DNA of 64,000 bases from Tetragonia tetragonoides (Eukaryota; Streptophyta; Magnoliopsida; Caryophyllales; Aizoaceae), in NCBI GenBank assembly GCA_038025085.1, contig CM076139.1, positions 18,617,307-18,681,306 on the forward strand, written 5' to 3'. Shown one piece after another: positions 11,359-22,757 of the stretch. The notes beneath the pieces were generated by a model. It did no database searches. It worked only from the letters and a program-made list of their open reading frames with translations, and had not been told where the DNA came from. Position 1 is the stretch's first letter. Every line of letters begins with the position of its first letter. Both the position numbers and the translations under genes were made by a program.

Positions 11359-13262
11359 TGTAGACACCAAATTGTGTGTCTGTCCCACCAAAAACCCGAT
11401 GATGATGGATACGGAATAACATGTACTATATGAATTTTCGAAGTGTTAGAGCTCTTGATCATTGGCATAAGGCCTCTCATTTCACCACAATCACATACCT
11501 CCTTCTCTAACCTTTTCAACGCCCCTTACCTTGTCCCAAACGTACACCGGAGTCAAAAGATATGATACCACAAAGTTATGGGACAAAAACCATGCTCTGA
11601 TTACCGCACTCTACGGTTCAAATAGGATTTTCCTCCATTATAGGACTAATTCTCAAGTGGGCCTAATTTACATGGATTTCTCATACAAATACCTTTAAAA
11701 TGACATATGATGGGTCCAAGTCCAATAAGAAAAATGAATGAGATATAATCCCATTACCGCAAGGTATACTGAGATGGACACCTCTTTAGTGTTTGGGCCA
11801 TAACTCCAGAAATACGCATGCTAATTGGGCTTATAATATGTCCAAAAAAAGTCCTTTGAATAAAAAATCCAATTCAGAAAGAATAAGGTCAATCGGACGT
11901 CAAACCAATAAGTTATGGACCGTCAAAAGTTGTCTCGCTACTCGCCGGAGTGGCTAAACCTCTACGCAAGCGGCTGAACCTCTTGCCCTAGCGGCTAGAC
12001 CGTTAGTCCAAGTGGTAGTCGCTTGGAACCTAGCAAAGCCGCTTGGACGCCAAGCAACCCCACCCGAAAGGCGCCTGATGGACTATTTTGTCCGGCCTTT
12101 TTGTCAGTTCCGTCCCAGACCTAAACCTAGCTCTATATATACTCTTTTCCTCCGGTTTTTCAAGGGGAACACAATGGAGAATTCAAATTTAACCTTAGAG
12201 CTCTCTAGTTATCTCTAATCTATCTATCTTTATCCATCTCCTTCCTCCTTCACCAAGAAAACCACTCTAGTCATCCTTCCACCCAAAAAAAAAAACTGAT
12301 CCTTTACCCTTTCACCACAAATAAACCTTTAATATGATTCATCTTCACAAGAGAACACATAATTCATTTACCTTTGATCAAGAACAAGAATCTTTGAGAA
12401 TTCGTCCATTCGTAAGTGAACATCCAAGCTCTCAATCCTGAGGGTTTATTTTCTTTAAATCAATTCTTTTTATGATCATGTTTTACTTAGATTATGCTTA
12501 TGGTTGATTAATTTGCATGTTTTCATTATGATTTTTTATATTAGTATATTAATCATGTTAGATTAGTTTAATTCATGTTTATTGCATATTTAGTATAAAA
12601 ATCATGTTTTGCATATTTACATGTTTAATTAGTATAGAATTAGATTAATTGCATGATTAGATCAATTTTCATATTAGTTATAATTATTGCATGAGAAGCA
12701 TGTTCTTATTAACTACTTCTTTATTGTTTTAGTTTGATTCCATCGAAGGTAATAACTTGTTTATTAATGCAAGTTGGCAATTGGCGCGTTAAGCAAGAAC
12801 GGTAGGTTTTGGAGAATATTATTATCTTGTGTATTTATTGGGTTAATCTTGCGCTTTATTAATTCATAGCATGTAATTGGATAAATCATGTGCAAAGCGA
12901 TAACAATAGCAATAATTCATGTTGTTCAAACCCACTTAGTTAATTGTTTGGAACTGTGCAACTTTAATTGTTAATCAAGATCAATTAGTAGAGGCCGTTT
13001 ACTAACGGGCGTAATTGGGTGCCTAACACCTTCCCAATTCATACTCACACCCCCGAACTCATCTTTGGTCCTTTGGGTCATTAGAGTCAATTTATCCCCA
13101 ATCGGGATTGGGGTGCATTAAACCTAGGTTGGAGTCTTTCTAGATTTTCGATTTGAGGTCTTTATTGGTTTCCAAGTGTTTTTCTTAAAATTTTGTGGCG
13201 ACTCTTTAATTATCCTAAACACCCAGAAGAAAGGGAGTATAATTCAAACCCTGGTGTTTACA
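11359..13262 (+). repeat. 3' LTR of element A
   Basis: 1904 bp, TGTAGACACC to GTTTACA. It differs from the 5' LTR by scattered substitutions and lacks about 25-30 bp near 12942 (the ATTCTAGGAATTGGACGACC region present at 5255). The truncated copies at 28502 and 41870 keep that segment, so the loss came after the duplication. Confidence 0.9.
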
Positions 13263-13305
13263 ATATGGAGGGCAGCCCCCTGTAGATACTCGCATTGTTC
13301 ACAAC

Positions 13306-14066
13306 TTAAGAGGAATTCTTAAGAAGGTCATCTTCAATTTGGATACCCACATCGTGGAGTCGGTTGTAGGAGTCAATTGCTTGATACATGAGGTGTTCCT
13401 TTTATGCAGGTTGCAGATTCTTGATAAATTGGCGGATTTGATCAGTTTGCGAAGGTTGCTCGACCAGTTTGGCTACCTTTCGCCTCCAGCGCTGAAGAAA
13501 GGCAGTGAATCCCTCTTCTTCTTCTTGTTTGGTGATCTCTAACTCTCGAAGGGTCATAGGTAAAGCAACATTTTCCTTGTAGCATGCAAGGAAGACTGTA
13601 GTGAAATCTGACCAAGTGTATGTGGTAGTTCTCCAAATTCAAAGTGTAGAACCAACGAGAAGTCGGGGCATCAAGAGTCTGTGGAAACAAGTGAACGTAG
13701 ATATTTTTGTCAACTCCTCTTAAGCCCATGGCAGTAGTGAAGTCCTTCAGGTGGTCTTGTGGATTTATCAGTTCTAGTGAATATCGGAACCTCGGGCATG
13801 GAGAACTTGGCTGGAAGCTTGCCCTTGAATTTGGGATTGACTTTACCAACATTAGCATGGTAGTTGGCAAATAGGCCGCTGTTTTCGAGCACAGAATTAA
13901 TCTTAGCCAGCATGGCATTTGGTCCTTCTTCCTCAGAGTCGGAGTCGGAGTCGGAGAGGATTCTTGATTCATCCTATTTCTTCCTTTCCGAATCTTCAAC
14001 CTTGAGTTGCACCCTTTCCAACTCACTCATGAGCTCATCAAGCCTCTCGTCAGTGATTTTGGGCAT
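13306..14066 (-). pseudogene. B1 gag, copy 1 (frameshifted)
   Basis: Minus-strand Ty3/gypsy Gag homologous to 43352-44269. A likely start ATG at 14066 (MPKITDERLDEL...) opens a charged N-terminal part with an acidic serine-aspartate run, followed by the KLPAKFSMPEVPIF capsid segment. The frame is broken by an extra T near 13767 and a 4-base TATG insertion near 13620, and by a stop in the acidic linker region (about 13975). It ends at a TAA at 13306-13308 that all three B1 copies share. No pol follows: 43 bases further on, element A was inserted. Confidence 0.75.
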
Positions 14067-14308
14067 CGTGAAATCAGGAGGGGTGATAGGCGTGGAGAAG
14101 AATGTATGTAGTGATGCCTAATTTATTGATGGTGAGGCTGTTTGTGGTGGAGGTAGATTATGGGATTATGGCCTTTTAGAATGTGGTGGTGTCTTGGATG
14201 TAGCTTGTACACGAACCAATCTGCCGGACGATCGAGCCCAACCTTTGGCACCGTAATTTTTCGTCGAGTCCCCAATCCTGAACACAAGTCTCAACTTAGA
14301 AAGACACC
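14067..14308 (-). other. B1 leader next to gag
   Basis: Upstream of the likely gag start. In unit B the matching region (44042-44290) stays open in the gag frame, so a longer Gag starting at about 44269 is possible. At 14308 the B1 sequence is cut by B2; the uninterrupted empty site is seen at 44281. Confidence 0.6.
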
Positions 14309-15573
14309 TGTAAGGACCCGGGATTTTCCTCCATCCTATCTTAGATGTTTCCACGGAGTACGTCCTTATAGAAAATTTATAAGTTGGAGGTTTAGATAAG
14401 TTCAAGGGACCATCGAGTCGGAAAAGCTTTTGTAAAGACTTGAATTGAATAAAAACCATGAAAGAGGTCACAAATCTGCTATCGGCGTTTTATCGAAGGG
14501 ACAAACCGAAGGGACAACCCAATAGCGCGATAAGTGAACTGATCATGGTTTTAGAAAGACTCCCGCTCATATAGAACATATGAGTACCCAAGAATAGAAG
14601 GTTCGGGGGCGAAGGTACGAGGTGGGAAGGTGTTAGGCACCCAACTCGCCCGTATTATAACGGCCTCTACTAACTCAAGTTTGCTTAATAATTTAAAGAC
14701 ATAATTCCCATGCAAAACCATATTAACAACCTAGACTTAGACTATTAATTGGTTCATCACAAGCATCACAACAATTATTTTAACCCTTAATTAGACATGC
14801 TTTCGATTGGCAAATTGAGCATTACAACGACTAGACATGCTTGGAAGGACAATATTTAGTAAGCAATAAAAGACGTTTACTAGCATGATATCTACATTAT
14901 GACTACTAAAAAATAAACAATTAGGCAAGCAATTTAATTTGAGCCCTTAGGAGTTAGTACCTAAACTGTAGGCTATGTTTGACAATAATAGTAAAGACAA
15001 GATCTCAAGAATAAATTTGGAAGAAAGAGGGAGAAGCTCAGTGTTAATACTTCTGAGAATAGAGATTGTCAACTGTAGACTGTGTGTTTTGAACTGAGGA
15101 AGTAGGCTCGTATTTATAAGCGTGGGAAGTAAGGCTGGACGACTGAAAAGAGCCGAATTTTTGAATTGGGCTTGAAAAAATAGTCGGGCTTGAAGCTGAG
15201 TCAGGGCCGCTGACGGCTGTCAGCTGCCAGCTCGATGTTGTCATTATGACGACATCCAGTCTATTTTAATTTTCCGGAGGAATTTTAGTGTTCCAAAAAA
15301 TATGAAAAGACAGTTTTACCCTTGGACGGTAAAAGACGGTTCTACTTCTGACTCGCAACTTGGCGACCGGGAGTCGGAAAAGGGCATGAGAGGTGTCGTT
15401 GGAAAGCTCTTGAATGGGGCTTTTGAATAAGACTAGAATAAAGGAGTTATCGAGGAAAAACCTGAGACCTTATCTTAACTATTAAAGAAAAAATAGGGTT
15501 CAAGTTTATAAATTACTCTTTTCATCATCGGGCTTTTGCGGAGAAATCTGAAGGCGCTTTTTTGGCATCTACA
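14309..15573 (-). repeat. 3' LTR of B2
   Basis: 1265 bp; in element direction TGTAGATGCC...GGTCCTTACA. The promoter part has TATAAATA (about 15112-15119 on the minus strand) and a degraded copy of the 29-bp palindrome (about 15231-15262). Confidence 0.9.
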
Positions 15574-15587
15574 GAAGCCCCCACTTT
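15574..15587 (-). promoter_or_regulatory. Polypurine tract of B2
   Basis: On the minus strand AAAGTGGGGGCTTC directly before the LTR start, identical to that of element A. Confidence 0.85.
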
Positions 15588-15879
15588 GATCGAGCTTGAG
15601 TAAAAGCGAAGATCAAAGTATTCCGAAGGCGACATGCAGGATGCTGATGTGAACACGGTGTGTGAGAGTGTACAGTATGTATGCATATGAAGACAAATCT
15701 GGGTTGGGACATGCTCGTAGCGTGCTAAGATTTCATTTCTGTGAACACAAGAGAAATAAAGGTTATGGTTAGCAGGATAGAACACCGCTCGTAGATGGTC
15801 TAAACGTTTGCTGGGGACCTGTATTCAGAGTGATTGAAAAAGTTAGTAATACTTTGAGAATGATCAACGTAGAGTGCTT

Positions 15880-16140
15880 CGACAAACAGTGACTAAACAT
15901 CGTTCGGCGGGTGTCGAGGTTCCATCCCTGTACGAGAAACGAAAAAGTCAATGAGACAGCGCGATTAAAAATAACGGCTGTAAATGAAAAGTACACTGGT
16001 GAGAGTGAATAGTATAAATTCTTTATTCTGAGCAATCAGTGACTAAGCACCACTCGGCGGATGCCGAGATTCCGTCCCTGCACAATAAACGAAAAGGTCG
16101 ACGAGACAGAGCAATCAAAATGTCAGCTGTAAAATGGTTA
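15880..16140 (-). repeat. Two diverged units of about 145 bp in B2 3' region
   Basis: Two copies start at about 15885 and 16033, each with CAGTGACTAA, a CACTCGGCGG...CGAG inverted repeat, a TCCSTCCCTG block, CGAAAAGGTC and GAGACAGMGC. The second unit has the perfect stem CTCGGC/GCCGAG. Confidence 0.75.
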
Positions 16141-16378
16141 AAAACATATGAACAGTTTAAATGCAATAGCTTAAGCAATCATTGACTGAATCATATAAAA
16201 AATAATGGACAGTATAGCCGCAACAGTTTAACCAATCATTGACTGACACAAAATAAGTAACCTCGTAGAAGGACAGTTTAACCGCAATAGCTTAAGTGAT
16301 CATTGACTGACCTCAAGTTTTGTGACCTTGCAAAAGGACAGTTTAACCGCAATAGCTTAAGCGATCATTGACTGACCC
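16141..16378 (-). repeat. Tandem repeat, about 60-65-bp unit, in B2 3' region
   Basis: Four units with GGACAGTTTAACCGCAATAG, CTTAAGCGATCATTG and ACTGAC blocks. Together with the neighbouring repeats it fills the space between the polypurine tract and the antisense gene promoter. Confidence 0.85.
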
Positions 16379-16385
16379 GAATTTG

Positions 16386-16490
16386 TGACATTGGGACATT
16401 TGGGACATTGAGGTATTGGGACATTTGGGATTTTTGAGACATTGAGACATCGGGACATCGGGACATTGGGATTTTTTTTGGATATTGGGA
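16386..16490 (-). repeat. GGGACATT minisatellite
   Basis: Short imperfect repeats of GGGACATT and GAGACATYG. Translated it gives runs of NVP/CPN type only, so it is not treated as coding. Confidence 0.8.
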
Positions 16491-16788
16491 AGGCCGATAG
16501 ATTTACCGGGCTTAAAACAACTTTGACACTTCGGGCGGTAAAAGTCATCGCAGCATACATCCGGGCTCAAGTATTTGAGACCTGCAAAAATAATTGGGTT
16601 AGTTTTACCTGAAAATAGTTGGTACCGTAAAATGGGCCAACTGTCGAATTTGAATTTGTGGGCCAAAGAGACTTGCTCCCGCGTGCCTGGTACTGATACT
16701 TGCCGCGAACGAACTGGAGTAACGAATTCTGGATTGGAAAAAGGTCGTGGGACAGCGAGCGGGGGCCCGCATGTGCAGGCCCTGTAGC

Positions 16789-16800
16789 GCCGCTAGCGGC
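16789..16800 (+). promoter_or_regulatory. GCCGCTAGCGGC palindrome upstream of the mobile-domain gene
   Basis: Perfect 12-bp palindrome 275 bp before the mobile-domain start codon. The same palindrome lies in the B-family LTR promoters (26503, 27542) and three times before the DUF7745 gene (20238, 20260, 20290), suggesting a shared cis element. No clear TATA box follows within 150 bp. Confidence 0.5.
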
Positions 16801-17073
16801 ACTCGTCTTGAGCCAAATAAATCAGTTTCGTCACGATTTTCTTTCTCGCGTCTCACTTCTTCTCCTTCACCTTGCCGAGCCATTGTTGAGTGCTTCAACT
16901 CGATGGAGATAAGTCAATTCTTGACCAAACTCTTTGATTTTTGTCTTGAACTTGCTTATTTTTCCGCCTAGTTGCTCAATTTCGGGTTGCATTGTTGAAT
17001 AGGTGCTTGTTTCTTGCGAATCTGAAACTTTTAATTTTCCACTTGTAGAGAGAGAAAGCTTCATTGTACTTCC

Positions 17074-19875
17074 ATGGCTCCCACAGATAAAGGAAAACGT
17101 CCCATGAGTGAGGAGGAGGATGACCGGGACCTTTTTCGTACTGGGCTCCCTTCTACTAACTAGTACGCCTTCGGCTCGTCATGCAGACGGGGCTCGTTTG
17201 TACCAGGACTCGTTCATGCGACTGGACTGGCACCCGACTGGGGTTTGGGACCATAGTTTCTTGCTACTGGACAGGCATAGTCATCTGTCTAACCCTGAGT
17301 TTGTATGTTTTCTGACTCTCTTTTTTTCTATTTAGTATATATATTTTTTTTTTGAACTGAAAATTTGAACTGTTAGTGCTTCGTCCACACAAACCAATTG
17401 GGACTTGTACTGGATTGGTGGTCAGATGTATATAATTTGTGTGGAATTATTTGGCTGTATTTGTAGTATATGGGTGTTGAGAAAATTTTGTTTGTTGGCT
17501 AGGGTATTGGTGTTTTGTAGCAGGCTCATGGGTCTACTTTCCACTGGGCTATAATGTTGGAGACTTTTTCAGTTGGAGCTAGGGATATGGTATTGGGCTC
17601 GGGTTTTGAGCATTTCTTGACTGTTATCCCAACCTGTCACTCTGAGGATACTAGGATTATTGCTCGGGGGTTATTGGAGAGGTTTTGGGATACTACGAAC
17701 ACTTTCCATACGCCCGTAGGGGAGATGTTTTCCACCCCTTATCAGTTTGATGTGCTGACTGGCTTATCCTTTAGAAGGCGTTGTATTCGGTACGACGTGG
17801 ATTACCATCAACAGAGTGACAGGTTGCTCGAGCTTTTTGGGCCTGTGTCTGCCCATTTTGGTAAGGATCGGGTTTCCTTGCCGCGGTTAAGGGCGGCTTT
17901 GGCGGAGCAGGGGCTTACCAAGGAGTAGCGAGCCTGTATTTTCCTAGCTTGTTTGTTTGGGTCGACCATTTTCGCTCAGAAGAAGAGCATATGTCAGGTT
18001 GGCCTCTTGACATGTTTGGAGGACTTGGCCAAGGTCCATGAGTACAACTTTGGTGCTCCTGCCTATGCTACCTTGGTGAGATGGTATCGTCGGACTTGCA
18101 GGCCTAAGCCGACGAGTGAGAGGGCGTCTATCTCGGGCCCGTGGAAGATACTGGAGGTAGGCCCATATATTTCCCCCTTTTTCCTTTGCATATGCTTTCT
18201 TTTGAATTTGGAGCTTAGCCTTTCTCTTTTTTTGCTTGTATGGCAGCTGTGGTTCTTCGAGTATTTTTCGGCTTTTGGTCCTCATCGTCCTGGTTTGAGG
18301 ATCTTCCCACTAGGTTCACGGTCGATTGGTAGAGATAACCACTCGTTTACCTCTTTGGAGCATTTTCAGGCTACCTTCGAGAGTCATGCTGCATCTATGG
18401 TATGTTGCTGTTGATTTATGCATTTTTTTCTAGTCCATTTGGTGTGAATGAACTTTTAATTTGGTAATTTGCAGGTGTCGTGATCCGCTTTCGACGGTAT
18501 TCCTGGGGTTCCGCCTCACATTACCATGAATTCCTTTAGTGTATCCTCTTTGCGGGTGGTCTTTGAGGGGCCCTTTGGCTTTGTGTGCTACCTGGGGGAT
18601 CACTTGACCTAACTGGTCTATCCATCATTGGGTAGTCATTTGGTTCCGGAGGACCCTCCGATGACCATGTTCTACCTGTGCAGCCTGAGCGTGCAGGATT
18701 TGGGGGTAGTGGCTCGTGGTATGGCAGCCACGGAGTTTCTAGAGCCGGAGATTGCTGGCTTGGACCACACGGCTGTGTACCTGGCCTATTGCTTGGGTCG
18801 TTTGATACCGGACCTTACTTCTGAGGTAAGAAGTTTATCTGCGTCTTTTCAGTTATATGCGTGATATACTGACTTTTTGTGTCTTGTAGGCGGATCGTTT
18901 GGCTCCTGAGGGTCCTAGGAGGTCCCATTCAAGAGTTCCTCGGGGTCAGCCCCCAAGCGTGACCTTGCCGACTAATGAGGTGAGGTATATTGGTGTGAGT
19001 AGGGGACGTATAGTAGAGGAGTTCCCTCTATATACCACTGATGGAGAGACCGTGGAGGGCTTGCCCTTGCTTGACGGTTATACGGGGGTGAGTGCCTTTT
19101 TATCCCTTCTTGGGTTTTGTGTTTTGTGTTTGCTTTTGAATGCTGACTCTATCTCCTGTTGTTTTCTTTTGTAGCTTAATCGAGAGAAGGTTTCTCAAGT
19201 CTTTAAGCTCATTCACCTGTTGAAGAAAGGCTATGGTCGGGTGATGGGCAAGGGGAAGACTTCTTGGTCTAGGACTGTCGATGTAAGTAGACTTTTATCC
19301 TTTGTTTAGCTAAGTGAAGTGCTTATCTTAACATCTCGATCTCGATTGCTTGTAGATGTCCCAGTCTTCGTCTTCGGTGGGGCATCGACATTCTTCTACT
19401 GCGAGGGCTTCTTCGGCGAGCAGGTCGTCTGTTGCTCGTTCACCTCCCGTAGTTGTGACCAGGCCTCCTGTTGATGAGGCGCCCGGACCTTCTGTGCTGC
19501 ACATTCCTGTGCCTGAGGTATTTTCTCCCGCGGGTTCAGCCTTCTCTTGAGAGTAGGCCCATTGTTACCCCTATGATTGGAGGTTGGGCGAACGCCCCTG
19601 GATGGGATGTGCCTCATACCGGGCCTTCGTATTAGGATATGGCTATGGACTTTGCCGGTCAGGCCACAGAGTGCTTCTTCGGAGCGGGGTTTTGGACAGG
19701 TACCCCCATGCGCGTACCAGCATATGATAGGCGGGATATGAGGCCTGACAACAGCAGGCCTATTTATAGCTCGTTTAGTACCCAGGGCTCCTTCCATTAT
19801 GCGAGTGGGAACTATGGCCAGGGACCGTCCATTGATGATGAGGCTGACAGCGATGGCGATGACGACTTTAGTTGA
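17074..19875 (+). pseudogene. Plant mobile domain (aminotransferase-like) gene captured by B2, seven exons, broken
   Basis: Antisense to B2. Proposed exons with GT-AG borders: 17074-17302, 17521-18156, 18247-18399, 18475-18825, 18890-19087, 19175-19282, 19356-19875. Exon 2 has the signature ERFWDTTNTFHTPVGEM of the plant mobile domain, then FDVLTGLSFR, and after a stop the RACIFLACLFGSTIF and FGAPAYATLVRWYRRTCR segments; exon 3 continues LWFFEYFSAFGPHR. Later exons are polar; the last is Ser-rich, then Gly/Tyr-rich with an acidic C-terminus. Breaks: a one-base shift in exon 1 (MAPTDKGKRP... into the ARLYQDSFMRLDWH frame), stops at 17926 (TAG), 18481 (TGA), 18610 (TAA), 19633 (TAG) and a shift near 19530. 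Family members are nuclear proteins, some acting in silencing (MAIN, MAIL1); the role in retroelements is unknown. Exon 2 is a confident match; exon borders are my reading. Confidence 0.8.
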
Positions 19876-20237
19876 GCGGTGTAGGATTGCTTTGTAAACA
19901 TTGGCCTTGAGACTTTGAACTCCTGTTTTATGCATTTTATATGATATGTATGCTCGATTATGCCCGTCTGATCTCTAAGTATTCAATGTGTTACACAGTA
20001 AAGAGTAGGCCACAATTTAGGGAATAAAATAAGAAAAAAGGTAAAAATTTCAAGAAAAAGCAAAAATTACACATATTATACCCCCTAAAAAAAAGAAAAT
20101 AATAAAAAAAAAGATAACAACTAAGAGAGTCTCGGGCTTTGTGATTCCGTTGTGCGTAAACCGGGTTTAAACGAAGCTAAATAGACCAAGTGAGCGAGTC
20201 GGAGCGAAAGGAGAAAATTGACTGGGCCAGAGTCAGG
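19876..20237 (+). other. Spacer between the two captured genes
   Basis: AT-rich 3' part after the mobile-domain stop with A-rich runs at 20025-20115, then the upstream region of the DUF7745 gene. No coding signal on either strand. Confidence 0.5.
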
Positions 20238-20384
20238 GCCGCTAGCGGCGCAAGGCTGGGCCGCTAGCGGCACTGAGCTGAAGATGAGGGCCGCTAGCGG
20301 CGCTGGTCACAGCCGCTGACGGCTCTGGTTTGGGCTTTTTCGCGGATTTCTGACTTCTTTTGGCCCGAATTTTTGCCTATAAAA
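20238..20384 (+). promoter_or_regulatory. Promoter of the DUF7745-like gene, LTR-like layout
   Basis: Three perfect GCCGCTAGCGGC palindromes (20238-20249, 20260-20271, 20290-20301) and a degenerate fourth (20312-20323) precede TATAAAAA at 20378. The B-family LTR has the same order: GCCGCTAGCGGC, a CT-rich GGCTCC/TTTTTCAGCC part, then TATAAATA. This suggests the gene is driven by LTR-derived or convergent elements. Confidence 0.55.
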
Positions 20385-20457
20385 AGGATTTATGGTATGC
20401 TTGATGTCGTATCACTTTTCAGACTTTAGCTCTCTCAAATTTCCCAAAGCTTCTACC

Positions 20458-21803
20458 ATGGTGAAATCCTTTGAAAACATGTTCAATGCCTGTTGCAAAA
20501 ATCTGACCATAGAAGATAAGCTTGAACTGGCTCCGTTCCATGTCTCTACTTTGTTGGCTTTAAGACCAGCTAAAATATTGTGGCCCCTTCTTCGATCTGC
20601 TTTGAATTATTGGGACCCCGATTTGCACGTTTTTCGTTTTGGTAATTCTGAATTATGCCCTCTAGTTGAAGAATTTGCTGCAATTACTAATATGTCTGAT
20701 TATCTTCCCCCAGCTGTGCCTTATTTGAGGGATGATTTTAGTGATCAGTACAGGAAATCCTTAGGCTTGTCATCTGCAGAAGCCAAAAGCATGATTGTTG
20801 GTGTCGATGTGGACATAGTACAACTCTGTGAAAAATTTGTTATTTCTTCTGAAAAAGATGCAATATTTAGGCGTTGCCGCCGACAGGCTTTTGTACTTTG
20901 CCTTTTAAATCGCCTACTGTTTGCTAATGCAGAGTCTTCCAACTTGGGTAGAGCCTCGTTGTTGCGAGTGGTGATTCAAATGGCTGAAGGGCACTCTCTT
21001 TTGCATCTGGTTGTAGGAGAAACTATTATAGGGCTTGACAGGTTAACAATCTCGCCTCACGAAACTTTTTCTGGCAGCCCCCTGCTGCTTGAAATTTTGT
21101 TATGTGAGCATCTAAGGTTGATAGAGTCGCCAGAGAAGATGATAACTAGTACCCCTCGAGCCCGGTCAAAGAAACTTATACCGCGGCTAGCTTCTTGGTC
21201 AGGAAAAGGTTATATTCTGAAAAGACCCTTGCTGAATGGGATGGCTTTTTTCGTGCAGGACCTATTATCCGTTGGCATGTGACCTGGTGGAGCTTGACTT
21301 CTTTAGTGGCTTGCGACAATTTTGTCCCTTATACTACCATACTGGGTCTGTACAGAACTACTTTCTTCTTCCCTTCTAGGGTCATGAGGCAATATGGATT
21401 GAAACAGGTTATCCCTCGTCAGGAGACTACGAGACCACATATCTTGGCTCTGACCACTAAATTTGTTGTGGATTGAGGAAAGTATTGGCGTAGCCGGGAC
21501 CGCTGGACTGTACCTCGGGTGATTGCCCCAGCTCAAGTTTGTGAGACCTACTTGAACTGGCTTTTCAGCAGTGATGAAGAAGTGAGACGAGCCCTTCGTC
21601 ATGAGGAGTGGGACCAACTAAAGCCTAAGTATGACTCAGTAACAGGAAGCAAGAAAAGAAAGGAAGGGCCTTATGAGGAAGGCTACCATGTACTGAAAAG
21701 AGGCAAGCCCCCAGCTCAAGGAAGCGATCACAGTTCATCCTCAAGAGAGGGTCTTTCAAAGAAAAACTATTCAACGAACCCTTCTAAAGGGAAGAAGGAG
21801 TAA
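20458..21803 (+). pseudogene. DUF7745-like gene captured by B2, frameshifted
   Basis: About 440 codons, no intron needed. The frame is open from 20392, but the TATA box at 20378 would put the transcript start near 20410, so ATG 20458 (ACCATGG context, MVKSFENMF) is preferred. The N-terminal part has the family signature YWDPDLHVFRFGNSELCPL then VEEFAAI; the central part CRRQAFVLCLLNRLLF is helical; the C-terminal part continues in another frame from about 21195 with IIRWHVTWWSLTSLVA, FVPYTTILGLYR and FFPSRVMRQYGLKQVIPR, as in that family. A TGA at 21474 (likely once TGG, before GKYWRSRDRW) is a second break; the tail is basic and Ser/Lys-rich to 21803. The family occurs in plant retroelement open frames with no proven function. 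It lies antisense to B2 between integrase and the mobile-domain gene. Confidence 0.75.
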
Positions 21804-22154
21804 AGTAGTTTTCTTAGAAAGCAAGTCTAGTTTTAAAAAAAAAAAGTAGTAAGAATTTGTTTGGCTTAAACCCTCGTAGTTCCACTTCTTTTTTTTTTAG
21901 TGAGTTTTAATTTTCTGCAATGTAAGCTTATTCGTTCAGTTTGAATAAAGATTATCCCTTTTTTGAATGAGTTGAATGGAATTTTGGTCGGGCCCCTTAA
22001 AAGGGTTACCTACGTATCCAGTGTGGAATCAGGCCAGCGTAGTTTGTTCAAATTGTGTACGTCTCCTTTTTTTATTTTCGGAATATTTTTTTTTATGGAC
22101 GTATCACTTCTTCAGTTGGTCCATATTAGACGTAGCACTTCTTCAGTTGATCCA
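21804..22154 (-). other. B2 non-coding region after integrase, with conserved motif
   Basis: On the minus strand the motif around 22040-21996 reads AACTACGCTGGCCTGATTCC then GGATACGTAGGTAACCC, matching element A at 9170-9235. A 29-bp tandem pair (CTTCTTCAGTTGRTCCATRTT) lies at 22108-22160. On the plus strand AATAAAG at about 21943 could serve as poly(A) signal of the DUF7745 gene. Confidence 0.5.
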
Positions 22155-22757
22155 TGTTGTTCCTTATGAATCTGGACACTTGTTTGGAGGTGAGGACGGC
22201 ATAGGATTGGGCTTCAACCCATTTGGTAAAATAGTCTATGGCTATTAGGATGTATTCATGTCCTCCCGAGCCTTTTGGGGTGTTTTACCAATGATATCTA
22301 TTTCCCACGCGGAAAATGGCCAAGGGGATGTGAATTTGTGGAGCATTGAGGGTGGCATATGCTGCAGGTTGGCATATATCTGACACTTCTTGCACTTCTT
22401 GACATAGTCGTAATAATCCCTTTCCATAGTGGTCCAATAGTATCCCAGTCGTAGGACCTTTCTAGAGAGCATTCGATCATTCATGTGTGGTCCGCACACA
22501 CCATTGTGTACCTCATCCATAATATCTGCGACTTCTTCGGAGTTTACGCATCTGAGGTTGACCCCGTTGTGGGACTTTTTATATAGAACCTCCTTGTATT
22601 CTATGTATTGCGCCACTAAGAGACGGATGGCCCGTTGAGCACCTATTGGTGCATCTTGAGGGTATATTCCTTGCGTGATGTAGTTGAAGACGTCTTGATA
22701 CCAAGGATCTTATTCAATCAGAGCTAGGATTAGGTCTGTGTCGAGGTTGTTGCAGAA
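22155..22757 (-). pseudogene. Integrase remnant of B2 (zinc-binding domain and start of core)
   Basis: Minus-strand pol fragment. It begins with the segment before integrase (DPWYQDVFNYITQGIYP), then the HHCC zinc-binding domain: VHNGVCGPH supplies the two His and CKKCQIY the two Cys, with GYYWTTMERD between. The core starts with SPWPFSAWEIDIIGK; a one-base shift near 22260 moves the match into the frame reading GHEYILIAIDYFTKWVEA, which carries the first catalytic Asp. The match ends near 22155, so the second Asp and Glu are missing. A TAA at 22710-22712 interrupts the front part. In this family the protein joins element cDNA to the chromosome; this copy cannot. Protease, reverse transcriptase and RNase H that should precede it are absent. 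Confidence 0.85.

Larger units (their letters stand above)
3654..13262 (+). mobile_element. Complete gag-only Ty3/gypsy (Tat/Ogre-like) element, family A
   Basis: A structurally complete 9.6-kb LTR retrotransposon. It has LTRs of 1944 and 1904 bp, both TGTAGACACC...TTTAYA, a perfect 5-bp target duplication ATATG (3649-3653 and 13263-13267), a primer-binding site at 5599, a polypurine tract at 11345, and one gag-like frame (7362-8246). No protease, reverse transcriptase, RNase H or integrase frame is present in the 3.1 kb after gag, which is filled with repeats, so the element is non-autonomous. It sits in opposite orientation inside B1. Confidence 0.9.

Noticed and set aside
16605..16912. Overlapping frames of 70-97 codons on both strands
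   Set aside because: They lie in the promoter side of the mobile-domain gene, have no family resemblance and overlap each other in several frames.
17074..19875. Functional host mobile-domain gene
   Set aside because: Four in-frame stops and two shifts, and it lies within the LTR borders of B2.
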